From: Amycolatopsis mongoliensis
GTDB lineage: Bacteria; Actinomycetota; Actinomycetes; Mycobacteriales; Pseudonocardiaceae
Direction of reading: 5' to 3'
Assembly (NCBI RefSeq): GCF_030285665.1
Contig: NZ_CP127295.1
Span: 5,580,001-5,644,000 of the forward strand
Length of the DNA: 64,000 nt
A program made the position numbers and the translations under genes. Each line of letters starts with the position of its first letter. The first letter of the stretch is position 1. This document shows positions 14,733-25,079 of the stretch, one piece after another. Below the pieces are notes generated by a model, which ran no database searches, was not told the origin of the DNA, and saw only the letters and a list, made by a program, of their open reading frames with translations.

Positions 14733-17726
14733 TCAGGACGGGACCCGAACGCCGAGGTCCGCCTCCGCCCGCCGCAGCAGGGCGACGCTGCCCTGGGCGC
14801 GGGCCAGCTCCGCGGCCGCCCGCAGGCGGGGGACCGGATCCGCGTCGTGGGCCGCCCGCAGCCGCATCACCTCCGGCAGCCACCAGCGGTCGTCGCGGGC
14901 CTCCGCGGCGGCGAGCGCGGCGTCCAGCGTCGCGCGGGCCGCCTCCGGGGCCGACAGCTCGGCGACCAGCGAGAGCCAGTACGGCATCCGGGCGAAGGAT
15001 CCCTCGGCCTTGAGGTGCGCGACGCCTTCGTGGGCGGCGGCCAGCCCGGCCGCGCCGCCACGCGACCAGCCGCCCAGCACCAGCGCCCACTCCCGGTAGT
15101 AGGCGAAGCCGTACCGGTCGCACAGGGCGTGCAGCTCGCTGACGGCCGCCCACAGCGCCCGCCGGTCGCGGCGCATCTGGTGGGTGATCCCCGCGTACGC
15201 CAGGGCGATGGCCAGGCTGTACGGCTGGTCGACTTCGCGGGCGGTCGCGATCGCGCCGGCGCTGGTCGCCACGGCCGCGTCGTCGTGGCCGAGGAGCCAG
15301 TGGGCGTGCGCCGCCCAGGCCGGTCCGTGCACGTCCGGCCGGGTGCCGATCGGCCACGACGACGCGCCGCGGGTGCGTTCCGAGCCCAGTTCGAAGTGCC
15401 GCAGCGCCTCCGCCGGATCGTGCCCGAGGCTCAGCGACGAGCCCGCGACGATGAAGTGCGCCGAGCCGTCCTGTTCGGCGCTCGTCCCGGGCGCCAGCAG
15501 CGCCAGGGCGCGTTCGGCCGCTTCGTGCGCCTCCGCCGTCCGGCCCTGGACGAACCGGGACGACCACAGCTCCAGCAGCGCCGTCAGCGCGGACTCCTTG
15601 CTGCCCGAGGTCTCCGCGAGCGCGAGTGAACGTTCCAGGACGTGCTGCAGCTCGGGGGAGGAGTACCCCTGGTGGGCGTTGAGCGGGCCGGCGAGCGCTT
15701 CGAGGACGGCGAGTTCGTCGCGGTCGCGGTTGCCGCTCGCCGGGCGCGCGCGGACGAGCGCCAGCGCTTCCTTCAGCAGCCGGATCGCCTCGGCGTGGGC
15801 GAACGTCCCGGCGGCGACGGCCGCGGCCCGCCGGTAGTGGGCGACGGCGCGGTCGGGCCGCCCGCCGCGCGCGTACTGCTCGGCCAGCTGCGCCGCCACG
15901 GCGTCGGTGTCGTCGGCGTGCAGCAGCTCCATGCCCTGGGCCAGCCGCCGGTGCAGCAGCCACCGCCGCGGCGGGCTGACCTGCTGGTAGGCGGCCTCGC
16001 GCAGCAGGTCGTGGGTGAAGTCGTAGCTGCCGCCGAACTCACGCACGATCCGGCGGCGCCACAGCTCGTCGACCGCGTCGACGACGGTGTCCGCGTCGAG
16101 GTCGCTCGCCTCGGTGAGCAGGTCCAGGGTGAAGTCCCGGCCGGCCGCGGCGGCGAGCCCGGCGACCTCGCGGGCCGCCGGGCCCGGCTGCTCGAGCCGG
16201 GCCCGCAGGACGGCGGCCAGGTTGCCGGCGGGCGGGGAAGCACCGGCGCGCAAGGCTTCCACGACGTACAGCGGGAACCCGCCGGTGGCCGCGTGCAGCA
16301 GCGCGCGATCCGACGCCGACAGCGGACGCCCGGCGACCGCTTCGCCGAGGTGCGCGGTGCCGTCGGCGTCGAACGGGCGCAGCGGCAGCTCGGTCAGCTT
16401 GCCGTCGTCGCGCAGCTGGGCGGTCCAGGCCGCGACACCGGGATCGGCGTCGCCGTCGCGCAGCGTCCCGGCGACCAGCAGCGGCGCGTCCGGCAGGAGG
16501 CCGAGGCAGAAGGCGAGGAACGCGCGGGTCTCTTCGTCGCACCACTGCACGTTGTCCAGCACGAGCAGGACGGGCCGCCCGCCGGCGGTGAGCGCGCGGG
16601 CGAGCCCTTCGAAGAACCGCAGGCGCTGCCACGCGTCGACCGTCGGGTGCCCGCTCGCGGCCGGGCGCGCGGCGGGCAGCAGCCGGTCGACCTCGGTCCG
16701 CCACACCGGGTCCAGCGACGTCGCCGCCCGCTGCACCGCGGGGGTGCGCAGCCACTCGGCCACCGGCGCCAGCGCGACCCGCCCCGGCGTGCCGAAACAG
16801 CGGCCGACGGCGACGACCGCGCCCTCCGTGCGGGCCAGCCCGGCGAGCTCGGCGACGAGGCGGGTCTTGCCGACCCCGGCGTCGCCGCGCACGAGGACGA
16901 TCCCCGCGCGGCCCGCCGCGGCCGCCCGCCACGCGTCGGCGAGGCTCGCCAGCTCGCCGGCCCGGCCGACGAGGCCGGGTGCGGCCGCCCGCCGGGGTTC
17001 GGGGTCCGGCCGCGCGAGCAGCCGGCGCAGCGCCGCGCGGGTGGGCTCGGCCGGGACGACGCCGAGTTCGCGTTCGAGGACCGACGCGCACCGGTGGTAG
17101 GTGCTCACCGCGCCCGCCCGGTCGCCGGCGTCGGCCTGCAGCCCCATCAGCGTCCGGTAGCCGGTCTCCTCCAGCGGGCGCAGCCGGATCCGGCGGCGGG
17201 CCGCGGCGAGCGCGACGGCCGGGTCGCCCGCCGGGGTGCGGCAGAGCAGGTCGCACAGCTCGACGCACTGGCGGTCGAGCTCGGCGCGGGCCGCCAGGAC
17301 CCAGTCGTCGGCCAGGCCCGGCAGCAGGTCGCCGCGGTAGGCCGCGAGGGCGGTCTGCGCGTGGGCTACGACTTCGGCGGCGTCCGTCGCGGCCAGCGCG
17401 GCCCGGCGGGCGACGTCGAACTCCCGCACGTCCACCCGGCTCGACGGCGTGTCCCGCCAGCACAGGTCGTGCCCGGTGACGGCCAGCGAGGGCGGGTCGC
17501 CGAGCACACGGCGCAGCTGGTGCAGCTCGCGGCGGAGGTTGGTCAGGGCCTGCGCGTCGGTCGAGTCCGGCCAGAACAGCCCGGCGAGCACCCGGCGCGG
17601 CTGCGCCAGGCCGGCGTGCACGACGAGGTGCGCCACGAGCGCGACCGAGCGCGGCGACCGCGTGAGCACGGCGCCGGTCTCGCCGTCGGCGATCACCTGC
17701 TCGCCCAGGAGCGAAATCCGCAGCAT
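14733..17726 (-). CDS. AfsR/SARP-type regulator with BTAD and AAA ATPase domains
   Basis: 997 residues. Residues 1-90 form an OmpR-like winged helix ([22 protein letters not shown]), 95-240 the bacterial transcriptional activator domain ([11 protein letters not shown]...[16 protein letters not shown]), then an ATPase module starting [11 protein letters not shown] with Walker [11 protein letters not shown] and the Walker B-like [14 protein letters not shown]. The last 400 residues are helical, TPR-like. Such proteins activate secondary-metabolite or stress genes in response to an unknown signal. ATG 17726 has a good ribosome binding site (GGGAGG). Divergent to sthA; the FAD oxidase lies downstream. 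Confidence 0.9.
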   Translation of the reverse strand: MLRISLLGEQVIADGETGAVLTRSPRSVALVAHLVVHAGLAQPRRVLAGLFWPDSTDAQALTNLRRELHQLRRVLGDPPSLAVTGHDLCWRDTPSSRVDVREFDVARRAALAATDAAEVVAHAQTALAAYRGDLLPGLADDWVLAARAELDRQCVELCDLLCRTPAGDPAVALAAARRRIRLRPLEETGYRTLMGLQADAGDRAGAVSTYHRCASVLERELGVVPAEPTRAALRRLLARPDPEPRRAAAPGLVGRAGELASLADAWRAAAAGRAGIVLVRGDAGVGKTRLVAELAGLARTEGAVVAVGRCFGTPGRVALAPVAEWLRTPAVQRAATSLDPVWRTEVDRLLPAARPAASGHPTVDAWQRLRFFEGLARALTAGGRPVLLVLDNVQWCDEETRAFLAFCLGLLPDAPLLVAGTLRDGDADPGVAAWTAQLRDDGKLTELPLRPFDADGTAHLGEAVAGRPLSASDRALLHAATGGFPLYVVEALRAGASPPAGNLAAVLRARLEQPGPAAREVAGLAAAAGRDFTLDLLTEASDLDADTVVDAVDELWRRRIVREFGGSYDFTHDLLREAAYQQVSPPRRWLLHRRLAQGMELLHADDTDAVAAQLAEQYARGGRPDRAVAHYRRAAAVAAGTFAHAEAIRLLKEALALVRARPASGNRDRDELAVLEALAGPLNAHQGYSSPELQHVLERSLALAETSGSKESALTALLELWSSRFVQGRTAEAHEAAERALALLAPGTSAEQDGSAHFIVAGSSLSLGHDPAEALRHFELGSERTRGASSWPIGTRPDVHGPAWAAHAHWLLGHDDAAVATSAGAIATAREVDQPYSLAIALAYAGITHQMRRDRRALWAAVSELHALCDRYGFAYYREWALVLGGWSRGGAAGLAAAHEGVAHLKAEGSFARMPYWLSLVAELSAPEAARATLDAALAAAEARDDRWWLPEVMRLRAAHDADPVPRLRAAAELARAQGSVALLRRAEADLGVRVPS

Positions 17727-17833
17727 CCGCGAGGCCTCCCTGGTGGTGCAGGCTAGCCTCCGGGCGCGATCGCGCGCGGATCTTCACCGGCGAGGGGTTG
17801 CGCCGGGGCCGCCGGGTGCGCAGGCTCGACCCC

Positions 17834-19246
17834 GTGAGCGAGCACGAGTACGACCTCATCGTCATCGGTTCGGGCCCCGGCGGGCAGAAGGCTGCGATCG
17901 CCGCGGCGAAGCTCGGCAAACGGGTGGCGGTCGTCGACAAGCACGACATGGTCGGCGGCGTGTGCGTCAACACCGGCACGATCCCGTCCAAGACGTTGCG
18001 CGAAGCGGTGCTCTACCTGACCGGGATGAACCAGCGCGAGCTGTACGGCGCGAGCTACCGCGTCAAGCAGGACATCACGATCGCCGACCTGCTGGCGCGC
18101 ACCCAGCACGTGGTCGGGCGCGAGGTCCAGGTCGTGCGCGCGCAGCTGATGCGCAACCACGTCGACCTGATTTCGGGCACGGGGTCCTTCGCCGACGCGC
18201 ACACCGTGGTCGTCGAGGGCCGCCACCTCGGCGACCGCCGGACGCTGAGCGCCGACTACGTCGTGATCGCCACCGGCACCCGGCCCGCGCGGCCCGGGCA
18301 CGTCGACTTCGACGCCGCCCGCGTGCTCGACTCGGACGAGATCCTGCGGCTGGAGCAGATCCCGTCGTCGCTCGTGGTGGTCGGCGCCGGGGTGATCGGG
18401 ATCGAGTACGCGTCGATGTTCGCCGCGCTCGGCTCGCGGGTCACCGTGGTCGAGCAGCGCGACCAGATGCTCGACTTCTGCGACCCCGAGATCGTGGAGT
18501 CGCTCAAGTTCCAGCTGCGCGACCTCGGTGTCACGTTCCGCTTCGGCGAGAAGGTCGCGGACGTCGCGGTCTCCGACGACGCGACGATCACGACCCTCGT
18601 CAGCGGCAAGCGCATCCCGGCCGACGGCGTCATGTACTCGGCGGGCCGCCAGGGCATGACCGGCGACCTGGCGCTGGAGGCGGCGGGCCTGACGGCGGAC
18701 GAGCGCGGCCGGCTCGTGGTCGACGACTACTACCGCACCGAGGTGCCGCACATCTACGCGGTCGGCGACGTGATCGGCTTCCCGGCCCTCGCGGCGACGT
18801 CGATGGACCAGGGCAGGCTCGCCGCGTACCACGCGTTCGGCGAACCGGCGAACGGCTTGGGCGCGCTGCAGCCGATCGGCATCTACACCATCCCGGAGAT
18901 CTCCTACGTCGGCTCGACGGAGGCCCAGTTGACGTCGTCGTCGGTGCCCTACGAGGTCGGCATCGCCCGGTACCGCGAGCTTGCGCGCGGCCAGATCACC
19001 GGCGACAGCTACGGGATGCTGAAGCTGCTGGTGTCCACGACGGACCGGAAGCTCTTGGGAGTCCACGTCTTCGGCACGGGCGCGACGGATCTGGTCCACA
19101 TCGGACAGGCGGTGATGGGCTGCGGCGGGACGGTCGACTACCTCGTCGACGCGGTGTTCAACTACCCGACGCTCTCGGAGGCGTACAAGGTGGCGGCGCT
19201 GGACGCGACGAACAAGATCCGCGCCCTGGACCGCTTCTCGTCCTGA
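17834..19246 (+). CDS. sthA: Soluble pyridine nucleotide transhydrogenase
   Basis: 470-residue flavoprotein of the disulfide-reductase superfamily, moving hydride between NADPH and NAD+. The FAD motif is [20 protein letters not shown]. Instead of the redox pair CxxxxC it has [13 protein letters not shown], the hallmark of SthA. The NAD-binding fold is [20 protein letters not shown], and the dimerisation domain begins near [13 protein letters not shown] 17834 is chosen over an upstream start because [12 protein letters not shown] is the normal N-terminus. A GTCCACANNGGAC element is present at 19094. Confidence 0.93.
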   Translation: MSEHEYDLIVIGSGPGGQKAAIAAAKLGKRVAVVDKHDMVGGVCVNTGTIPSKTLREAVLYLTGMNQRELYGASYRVKQDITIADLLARTQHVVGREVQVVRAQLMRNHVDLISGTGSFADAHTVVVEGRHLGDRRTLSADYVVIATGTRPARPGHVDFDAARVLDSDEILRLEQIPSSLVVVGAGVIGIEYASMFAALGSRVTVVEQRDQMLDFCDPEIVESLKFQLRDLGVTFRFGEKVADVAVSDDATITTLVSGKRIPADGVMYSAGRQGMTGDLALEAAGLTADERGRLVVDDYYRTEVPHIYAVGDVIGFPALAATSMDQGRLAAYHAFGEPANGLGALQPIGIYTIPEISYVGSTEAQLTSSSVPYEVGIARYRELARGQITGDSYGMLKLLVSTTDRKLLGVHVFGTGATDLVHIGQAVMGCGGTVDYLVDAVFNYPTLSEAYKVAALDATNKIRALDRFSS

Positions 19247-19310
19247 ACCACCCCAGGAGCCACAGCAGCACCACCCGATTCGCCTGCGGCGAACCGGTTT
19301 GACACTCGAC

Positions 19311-19326
19311 TAGAACATATGTTCGA
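19311..19326. promoter_or_regulatory. LexA (SOS) box
   Basis: TAGAACATATGTTCGA differs by one base from the actinobacterial SOS box TCGAAC-N4-GTTCGA and contains the perfect 12-bp palindrome GAACATATGTTC. It ends 8 bases before the GTG of the radical SAM gene, with a TTGACA -35-like hexamer at 19299-19304. The orthologue Rv2578c of Mycobacterium tuberculosis is, to my knowledge, also LexA-controlled. Confidence 0.87.
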
Positions 19327-19334
19327 CTGGTGCC

Positions 19335-21233
19335 GTGCGATGGGATCGGCAGCGAGCAGGGGAGGGTGAGCCGGCACTGCCCGGGCTGGAGGGCCTGGTG
19401 CGGTCGGTGCGGTCACCGGACTTCGACGGCGTCACCTTTCACGAGGTGCACGCCCGCTCGGTGCTGAACAAGGTGCCCGCCGGGTCCGGGGTGCCCTTCG
19501 GCTGGACGGTCAACCCGTACCGCGGCTGCTCCCACGCCTGCACCTACTGCCTCGAAGGCGGCACCAAGATCCTGATGGCGGACGGCCGGACGAAGGCGCT
19601 GTCCGAACTTCAGGTCGGCGAGGAGATCTACGGCACCCGCGGTCACGGCGCGTCCCGGCGGCTGGTCCCGACCCGGGTCGAAGCGCACTGGACGACCCTG
19701 CGCGCCGCCTACCGGGTGACGCTCGAAGACGGCACCCGGCTCGTCGCCGGCGGCGACCACCGGTTCCTCACGAACAAGGGCTGGAAGCACGTCACCGGCA
19801 GCAAGTTCGGCGCCGCGCAACGCCCGCACCTCGAGCCGGGCGCCGAGCTGATCGGCGTCGGCCGGTTCGCGCCCACGCCGGACGAGACGCTCGGGTACCG
19901 GGCCGGCTACCTGTGCGGGATGCTGCGCTCCGGCGGGTTCGCCGCGGAACCGGACGCCGCCACGCGCGCCCTCGAGTACCTGCCCGACTTCGGCGCGTCG
20001 GTCGGGTTCCTCCGGGTCCCGCCGGACCCGGACGCGCACTGGCAGCGCGGGTTCCTCGCCGGCCTCTTCGACATCGCGGGCGACTACGGCCGCGGCGTCC
20101 TCGCGGTGGCGCACGACGAACCCGAGATCACCGATGCCTTCGCCGCCGCGCTCACCCGCTTCGGCTTCGCGCACCAGATCGACGAAGTGCCGAAGTTCCC
20201 CGCCCGCCAGGAGGTCCGGCTCCTGGGCGGCACGGCCGAGGTGCTGCGGTTCCTGCACGTGAGCAACCCGGCGGTGGCGTGGAAGCGGTCGCTCGACGGC
20301 GCGGTGATCGGCGCGAGCCGCCGCCGCGTCGAGGCGATCGAGCCACTCGGGCTGCAGCTGCCGCTGTTCGACATCACCACCGGAACCGGCGACTTCATCG
20401 CCGACGGCATGGTGTCCCACAACTGCTTCGCCCGGAACACCCACACCTACCTGGACTTCGACGCCGGCCACGACTTCGACACCCAGGTCGTCGTGAAGGT
20501 CAACGCCCCGGAGGTCCTCTCCGCGCAGCTGAAACGGCCGTCGTGGCGGCGGGAGCACGTGGCGATGGGCACGAACACCGACCCGTACCAGCGCGCGGAG
20601 GGCCGCTACCGGCTGATGCCGGGGATCATCACGGCGCTGGCCCGCTCCGGGACGCCGCTGTCGGTGCTGACCAAGGGCACCGTCCTGGCGCGCGACCTGC
20701 CGCTGCTGCAGGACGTCGCCCGGGACGTGCCGGTTTCGCTCGCGGTGTCGATCGCCCTGCTCGACCGCGAGCTGCAGCACCGCCTCGAACCCGGCACGCC
20801 GAGCCCGCGGGCGCGGCTGGAGCTGGTCCGCAAGGCCTGCGACGCCGGCCTGCCGTGCTCGGTGCTGGTGGCGCCGGTGCTCCCGTGGCTGACGGACTCG
20901 GCGGAGGCCCTCGACGCGCTGTTCGCGGAACTGGCCGAGGCCGGCGCGACGAGCGCGACGGTGATCCCGCTGCACCTGAGGCCCGGCGCGCGCGAGTGGT
21001 TCGGCCGCTGGCTGGCGGGTGCGTACCCGGCGCTGGTGCCGCGGTACCGGGAGCTGTACGCGCGGGGGAGCTACGTGCAGAAGGCGTATCGCGAGCGGCT
21101 CGGCGAGCGGGTGGCGCCGTTGCTGCGCCGGCACGGCCTGGCCCCGAAGACGGGGTACGAAGCGCGCACCCCGGAGCCGGCGCCCGAGCCCCGGGCAGCG
21201 GAGCCGGCCGCGGAGCAGCTGCGGTTGCTCTGA
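19335..21233 (+). CDS. Rv2578c-family radical SAM protein split by an intein
   Basis: 632-residue precursor; removal of a 292-residue intein would leave 340 residues. The host is a SplB-like radical SAM protein: N-terminus RWDRQR, then VNPYRGCSHACTY joined after splicing to CFARNTHTYLDFD, which gives the CX3CX2C iron-sulfur motif. Later segments are VAMGTNTDPYQ and LTKGTVLARDLPLL. SplB enzymes repair UV spore photoproduct; the substrate of the actinobacterial family is not known, but SOS control suggests DNA damage response. GTG 19335 matches the family N-terminus and lies just after the LexA box. A hairpin follows the stop. Confidence 0.93.
   Translation: MRWDRQRAGEGEPALPGLEGLVRSVRSPDFDGVTFHEVHARSVLNKVPAGSGVPFGWTVNPYRGCSHACTYCLEGGTKILMADGRTKALSELQVGEEIYGTRGHGASRRLVPTRVEAHWTTLRAAYRVTLEDGTRLVAGGDHRFLTNKGWKHVTGSKFGAAQRPHLEPGAELIGVGRFAPTPDETLGYRAGYLCGMLRSGGFAAEPDAATRALEYLPDFGASVGFLRVPPDPDAHWQRGFLAGLFDIAGDYGRGVLAVAHDEPEITDAFAAALTRFGFAHQIDEVPKFPARQEVRLLGGTAEVLRFLHVSNPAVAWKRSLDGAVIGASRRRVEAIEPLGLQLPLFDITTGTGDFIADGMVSHNCFARNTHTYLDFDAGHDFDTQVVVKVNAPEVLSAQLKRPSWRREHVAMGTNTDPYQRAEGRYRLMPGIITALARSGTPLSVLTKGTVLARDLPLLQDVARDVPVSLAVSIALLDRELQHRLEPGTPSPRARLELVRKACDAGLPCSVLVAPVLPWLTDSAEALDALFAELAEAGATSATVIPLHLRPGAREWFGRWLAGAYPALVPRYRELYARGSYVQKAYRERLGERVAPLLRRHGLAPKTGYEARTPEPAPEPRAAEPAAEQLRLL
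19548..20423 (+). other. Intein with degenerate homing endonuclease domain
   Basis: Residues 72-363 of the radical SAM precursor. Splicing block A starts CLEGGTKILMADGRTKAL; block B contains GGDHRFLTNKG; block F/G is PLFDITTGTGDFIADGMVSHN followed by host Cys364. All splicing residues (Cys1, block B His, His-Asn, Cys+1) are present, so it should splice. The two endonuclease motifs are degraded: LCGMLRSGG and LAGLFDIAG both lack the catalytic acid of LAGLIDADG. The endonuclease is thus probably dead while splicing is kept. The insertion falls exactly at the third cluster cysteine. Confidence 0.9.
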
Positions 21234-21245
21234 GCGGTCCGGCGC

Positions 21246-21263
21246 CCGCTCGAGCGCGAGCGG
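21246..21263. terminator. Hairpin after the radical SAM gene
   Basis: CCGCTCG-AGCG-CGAGCGG is a perfect 7-bp stem with a 4-base loop, 12 bases after the stop. The rest of 21234-21551 has no gene that I can support. It carries a GTCCTTTGTGGAC element at 21318, the only intergenic member of that motif family seen here, and the promoter region of the MerB-like gene. Confidence 0.6.
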
Positions 21264-21551
21264 TCCGGCCGGCGGCCACGGGCCCGGTGCCCCGCTCTCC
21301 ACGCCGGACCCCCCGCTGTCCTTTGTGGACAACCACGTCCGGCGGTGCGTGATCACCCGCCGGGCCGCCGTGTGGGTGAAGCCGTCACCCGGAACGCCGC
21401 CGAAGCCTGCGGAACTCCGCCGTTCGCCGTAGTTCGGACACGATTGCGCCACCGAGTCGCGGCCTTGCGGAAAAATGTCCGATCGTGTCGTTGTCGCCCG
21501 ACCTCGCCGACGCCTAACGTCGAAGGGATCGATGCGGAAGGGAGAGCGGCG

Positions 21552-22154
21552 ATGACGACCTCGCAGACCGACCGGGTCGCGGCCGCCCGGCTCGCGTGGG
21601 CCGCTCTGAAGCTGACCCGGGCCGGCCGGCACCCCGTGAGCGTCGACCGGCTGGCCGCGACCGTCGGCGTCGCCCCGGTCGAAGCGCGCCGGCTCGTCGA
21701 GCTGATCGGCTTCACCCTGCACCGCGACCTCGTGAGCACCGGCCCCGCGCCGCGCGGCGCCCACCACCGGCTCCAGCCGGCCGAGGGCACCCTCGGCGCC
21801 GGCCCGGACGGCACCGTCGACATGTTCCTGCTGGCCATCGCCACCCGCGAGCGCGTGCACGCGGCCGCGGTCTGCCCGGTCACCCGGACGCGCATCCGCA
21901 TCGAGCTCACCCCGCACGCGATCCTGCAGGCCGACCCGCCCTCGACCGTCGTCGCCACGGTCGACCTGGGCTTCGGGCTCGAGCACGTCGACGCGCTGGC
22001 CTGCGCCGGCCAGCCGTTCTTCGCCTCGCCGCCGGCGGCCGCGAGCTGGCTGGCCGCCCACCCCGGCGGCCGCATCTACCCGGTCGCCGCCTACCTGGCC
22101 CAGGCCCACCGCCTGGTCGCCGCGCTGGAGGCCCGGCCGAAGTTCGTGCTCTGA
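21552..22154 (+). CDS. MerB-like protein lacking one catalytic cysteine
   Basis: 200 residues: an N-terminal winged-helix-like part (RLAATVGVAPVEARRLVELIGF) and a C-terminal organomercurial-lyase-like part. The segment CAGQPFFASPPAAASWLAAHPGGRIYPVAAYL matches the MerB C-terminal cysteine region. In MerB, Cys96-X-X-Asp99 and Cys159 break the C-Hg bond. By my hand alignment, here the first cysteine position is Gly (GTVDMF) while the Asp and the last Cys are kept. True lyase activity is therefore doubtful; a mercury-sensing or unrelated role is possible. No mer genes are adjacent. ATG 21552 has a GGAAGGGAGAG ribosome site. Confidence 0.7.
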   Translation: MTTSQTDRVAAARLAWAALKLTRAGRHPVSVDRLAATVGVAPVEARRLVELIGFTLHRDLVSTGPAPRGAHHRLQPAEGTLGAGPDGTVDMFLLAIATRERVHAAAVCPVTRTRIRIELTPHAILQADPPSTVVATVDLGFGLEHVDALACAGQPFFASPPAAASWLAAHPGGRIYPVAAYLAQAHRLVAALEARPKFVL

Positions 22155-22278
22155 CCTTCGTGATCCGGCCGTCGCGCTCTGACCACCGCACAAGCCAAGC
22201 CTGCCGACGTCGTAGGCTGGGCGGTTCGTTAGCCTTTCAAGCGGCGAGAACCACCCATGTCGAAGGAGAGCAGTCGCA

Positions 22279-24054
22279 GTGCTCCGCACTCACAACGCCG
22301 GCACCCTGCGTGCCGAGCAGGCCGGACAGACCGTCACCCTCACCGGATGGGTGGCCCGGCGGCGCGATCACGGCGGCGTCATCTTCATCGACCTCCGCGA
22401 CGCGAGCGGCGTCGCCCAGGTCGTCTTCCGCGAGGGCGAGATGGCCGAGCGCGCGCACGCGCTGCGCTCGGAGTTCTGCGTCAAGATCGTCGGCGAGGTC
22501 GCCAAGCGCCCCGAGGGCAACGCGAACGCCGAGATCCCCACCGGCGAGATCGAGGTCCTCGCGACCCAGCTCGAGGTGCTGTCCGAGGCCGCCCCGCTGC
22601 CGTTCCCGATCGACGACCGGGTCGACGTCGGCGAAGAGATCCGCCTCAAGCACCGCTACCTCGACCTGCGCCGCAGCGGCCCGGCCGCGGCCATGCGGCT
22701 GCGCAGCGAGGTCAGCCGCGCCGCCCGCGAGGTGCTGCACAACCAGGACTTCGTCGAGATCGAGACGCCGACGATGACCCGCTCGACCCCCGAAGGCGCG
22801 CGCGACTTCCTCGTGCCCGCCCGGCTCAAGCCCGGCTCCTGGTACGCCCTGCCGCAGTCGCCGCAGCTGTTCAAGCAGCTGCTGATGGTCGGCGGCATGG
22901 AGCGGTACTACCAGATCGCGCGCTGCTACCGGGACGAAGACTTCCGCGCCGACCGCCAGCCGGAGTTCACCCAGCTCGACATCGAGATGAGCTTCGTCGA
23001 GCAGGACGACGTCATCAAGGTCGGCGAAGACATCGTCTCCGCGCTGTGGAAGCTGGTCGGGCACGAGATCCCGCGGCCGATCCCGCGCATCACCTACCAC
23101 GAGGCGATGGCCAAGTACGGCTCGGACAAGCCGGACCTGCGCTTCGACCTCGAGATCACCGACATGACGGAGTTCTTCGCCGACACGCCGTTCCGCGTGT
23201 TCCAGGCGCCGTACGTCGGCTCGGTCGTGATGGCGGGCGGCGCCGACCAGCCGCGGCGCCAGCTCGACGCGTGGCAGGAGTGGGCGAAGCAGCGCGGCGC
23301 GCGCGGCCTCGCGTACATCCTCGTGAACGAGGACGGCACGCTCGGCGGCCCGGTCGCGAAGAACCTGTCCGAGACCGAGCGCGAGAACGTCGCCGCCGCC
23401 GCGGGTGCCAAGCCGGGCGACTGCATCTTCTTCTCGGCCGGCAAGGCGTCGAGCACGCAGCCGCTGCTCGGCGCCGCGCGTGACGAGATCGGCAAGCGCC
23501 TCGGCCTGATCGACGAAGACGCCTGGTCGTTCGTCTGGGTCGTCGACGCGCCGCTGTTCGCGCCGGTCGAGGACATCGGCGACGACGTCGCCGTCGGCTC
23601 CGGCAAGTGGACCGCGGTGCACCACGCGTTCACCTCGCCGACCCCGGAGTGGATCGACAAGTTCGAGCAGGACCCCGGCAACGCGCTGGCCTACGCCTAC
23701 GACATCGTCTGCAACGGCAACGAGATCGGCGGCGGGTCGATCCGTATCCACCGCGGCGACGTCCAGAAGCGCGTCTTCAGCCTGATGGGCCTCGGCGAAG
23801 AGGAGGCGCAGGAGAAGTTCGGCTTCCTGCTCGACGCCTTCGCCTTCGGCCCGCCGCCGCACGGCGGCATCGCGTTCGGCTGGGACCGCATCGTCATGCT
23901 GCTGGCCAAGGCCGACTCGCTGCGTGACGTGATCGCGTTCCCGAAGACCGGCGGCGGCTACGACCCGCTGACCGCGGCGCCGGCGCCGATCACCGCGCAG
24001 CAGCGCAAGGAAGCCGGGATCGACGCGAAGCCGGCGCCCGCCCCGCAGAACTAG
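22279..24054 (+). CDS. aspS: Aspartyl-tRNA synthetase
   Basis: 591 residues, full bacterial length. OB-fold anticodon domain (about 1-110, [19 protein letters not shown]), then the class II core with motif 2 in [21 protein letters not shown] and motif 3 in [13 protein letters not shown], and the bacterial GAD insert between. Charges tRNA-Asp; actinobacterial enzymes of this type are usually non-discriminating and also misacylate tRNA-Asn for GatCAB, though that is not visible here. GTG 22279 starts the conserved [11 protein letters not shown]. Its stop TAG shares a base with the next GTG. Confidence 0.96.
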   Translation: MLRTHNAGTLRAEQAGQTVTLTGWVARRRDHGGVIFIDLRDASGVAQVVFREGEMAERAHALRSEFCVKIVGEVAKRPEGNANAEIPTGEIEVLATQLEVLSEAAPLPFPIDDRVDVGEEIRLKHRYLDLRRSGPAAAMRLRSEVSRAAREVLHNQDFVEIETPTMTRSTPEGARDFLVPARLKPGSWYALPQSPQLFKQLLMVGGMERYYQIARCYRDEDFRADRQPEFTQLDIEMSFVEQDDVIKVGEDIVSALWKLVGHEIPRPIPRITYHEAMAKYGSDKPDLRFDLEITDMTEFFADTPFRVFQAPYVGSVVMAGGADQPRRQLDAWQEWAKQRGARGLAYILVNEDGTLGGPVAKNLSETERENVAAAAGAKPGDCIFFSAGKASSTQPLLGAARDEIGKRLGLIDEDAWSFVWVVDAPLFAPVEDIGDDVAVGSGKWTAVHHAFTSPTPEWIDKFEQDPGNALAYAYDIVCNGNEIGGGSIRIHRGDVQKRVFSLMGLGEEEAQEKFGFLLDAFAFGPPPHGGIAFGWDRIVMLLAKADSLRDVIAFPKTGGGYDPLTAAPAPITAQQRKEAGIDAKPAPAPQN

Positions 24055-25001
24055 TGCTGCACCTCAGGGCCGTGTGCCCGCCGGAGAAGACCGCCCAGGC
24101 GCTCGAAGTCCTGCGGGCCCACGCCGGGACGGCGCACCTGATCGTGCACCGCGGCGCCGCCGTGTCGCCGGAAGGCGACCTGGTCGAGGCCGACATCGCG
24201 CGCGAGGCGGCGGACGAGATCGTGGACGCGCTGTGCGTGCTCGAGCTCGACCACACCGGCGGGATCACACTCGAAGCACTCGACACGGCGCTGTCCGACG
24301 CCGCCGACGAGGCGGAAGAGGCGGCGCCGGGCGAGGGCGCGGACGCCGTCGTCTGGCAGGAACTGCTTGCCCGCACGGGCGAGGAGTCGCGGCTCAACGT
24401 GACGTTCCTGGCGTTCCTCACGATCGCCTGCCTGCTGGCGGCGGTCGGCGTGCTCACGGACTCCGCCGTGACGATCGTCGGCGCGATGGTGGTCGGCCCG
24501 GAGTTCGGGCCGCTCGCCGCCCTGGCGGTGGGCCTGGTGCTGCGCCGCTGGGACCTCGTCCGGCTGGCGGGCGCGGCGCTCGGCGTCGGCTTCCCGCTGG
24601 CCATGGTCGTCACGCTCGGCGGCGCGCTGCTGGTCCGCGTCACCGACGTCTTCGGCGAGAAGGCGTTCGAGCTGAAGCAGCACAGCGAGGTCGACTTCGT
24701 GTTCTCCGTCGGCGTGCCGTCGCTGGTCGTCGCGATGCTCGCCGGCGCGGCCGGGATGCTCGCGATGACGTCGGCGAAGTCGGCCGCGCTCGTGGGTGTC
24801 TTCATCTCCGTGACGACGGTGCCGGCCGCGGGGTACGCGGTCGTCGCGGCCGTGGCGGGGGAGTGGAGCCGGTGCCTCCAGTCGGTCGGCCAGCTGCTCG
24901 TCAACCTTCTCGGAATCGTTGCAGCAGCGGCCATTGTGTTGATCGTGCGCCGGAATGGGCAACGTTCACCGGTGGGGATGCGTCCGCTTTCACGGGGATG
25001 A
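24054..25001 (+). CDS. DUF389 (TIGR00341-type) membrane protein
   Basis: 315 residues. A soluble N-terminal half (about 1-115) is followed by about six membrane segments starting at NVTFLAFLTIACLLAAVGVL. VGAMVVGPEFGPLAALAVGL is the signature of this family, and the MTSAKSAALVGVFISVTTVPAAGYAVV segment follows the usual pattern. The biochemical function is unknown. The GTG overlaps the aspS stop by one base, so it may be read together with aspS, though this link looks accidental rather than functional. Confidence 0.87.
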   Translation: MLHLRAVCPPEKTAQALEVLRAHAGTAHLIVHRGAAVSPEGDLVEADIAREAADEIVDALCVLELDHTGGITLEALDTALSDAADEAEEAAPGEGADAVVWQELLARTGEESRLNVTFLAFLTIACLLAAVGVLTDSAVTIVGAMVVGPEFGPLAALAVGLVLRRWDLVRLAGAALGVGFPLAMVVTLGGALLVRVTDVFGEKAFELKQHSEVDFVFSVGVPSLVVAMLAGAAGMLAMTSAKSAALVGVFISVTTVPAAGYAVVAAVAGEWSRCLQSVGQLLVNLLGIVAAAAIVLIVRRNGQRSPVGMRPLSRG

Positions 25002-25079
25002 CCCCGTCCGGGCCGGGGGCTCCTTCTTGTCCGGATGTCAGTAGTCATGGTTGCTCAGTCACGAGTAGGGTCGGTGACA

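Noticed and set aside
19413..22289. A 958-codon minus-strand open frame opposite the radical SAM and MerB-like genes
   Set aside because: Same artefact of high GC; no family motif, and it runs across the clear intein gene and the next promoter.
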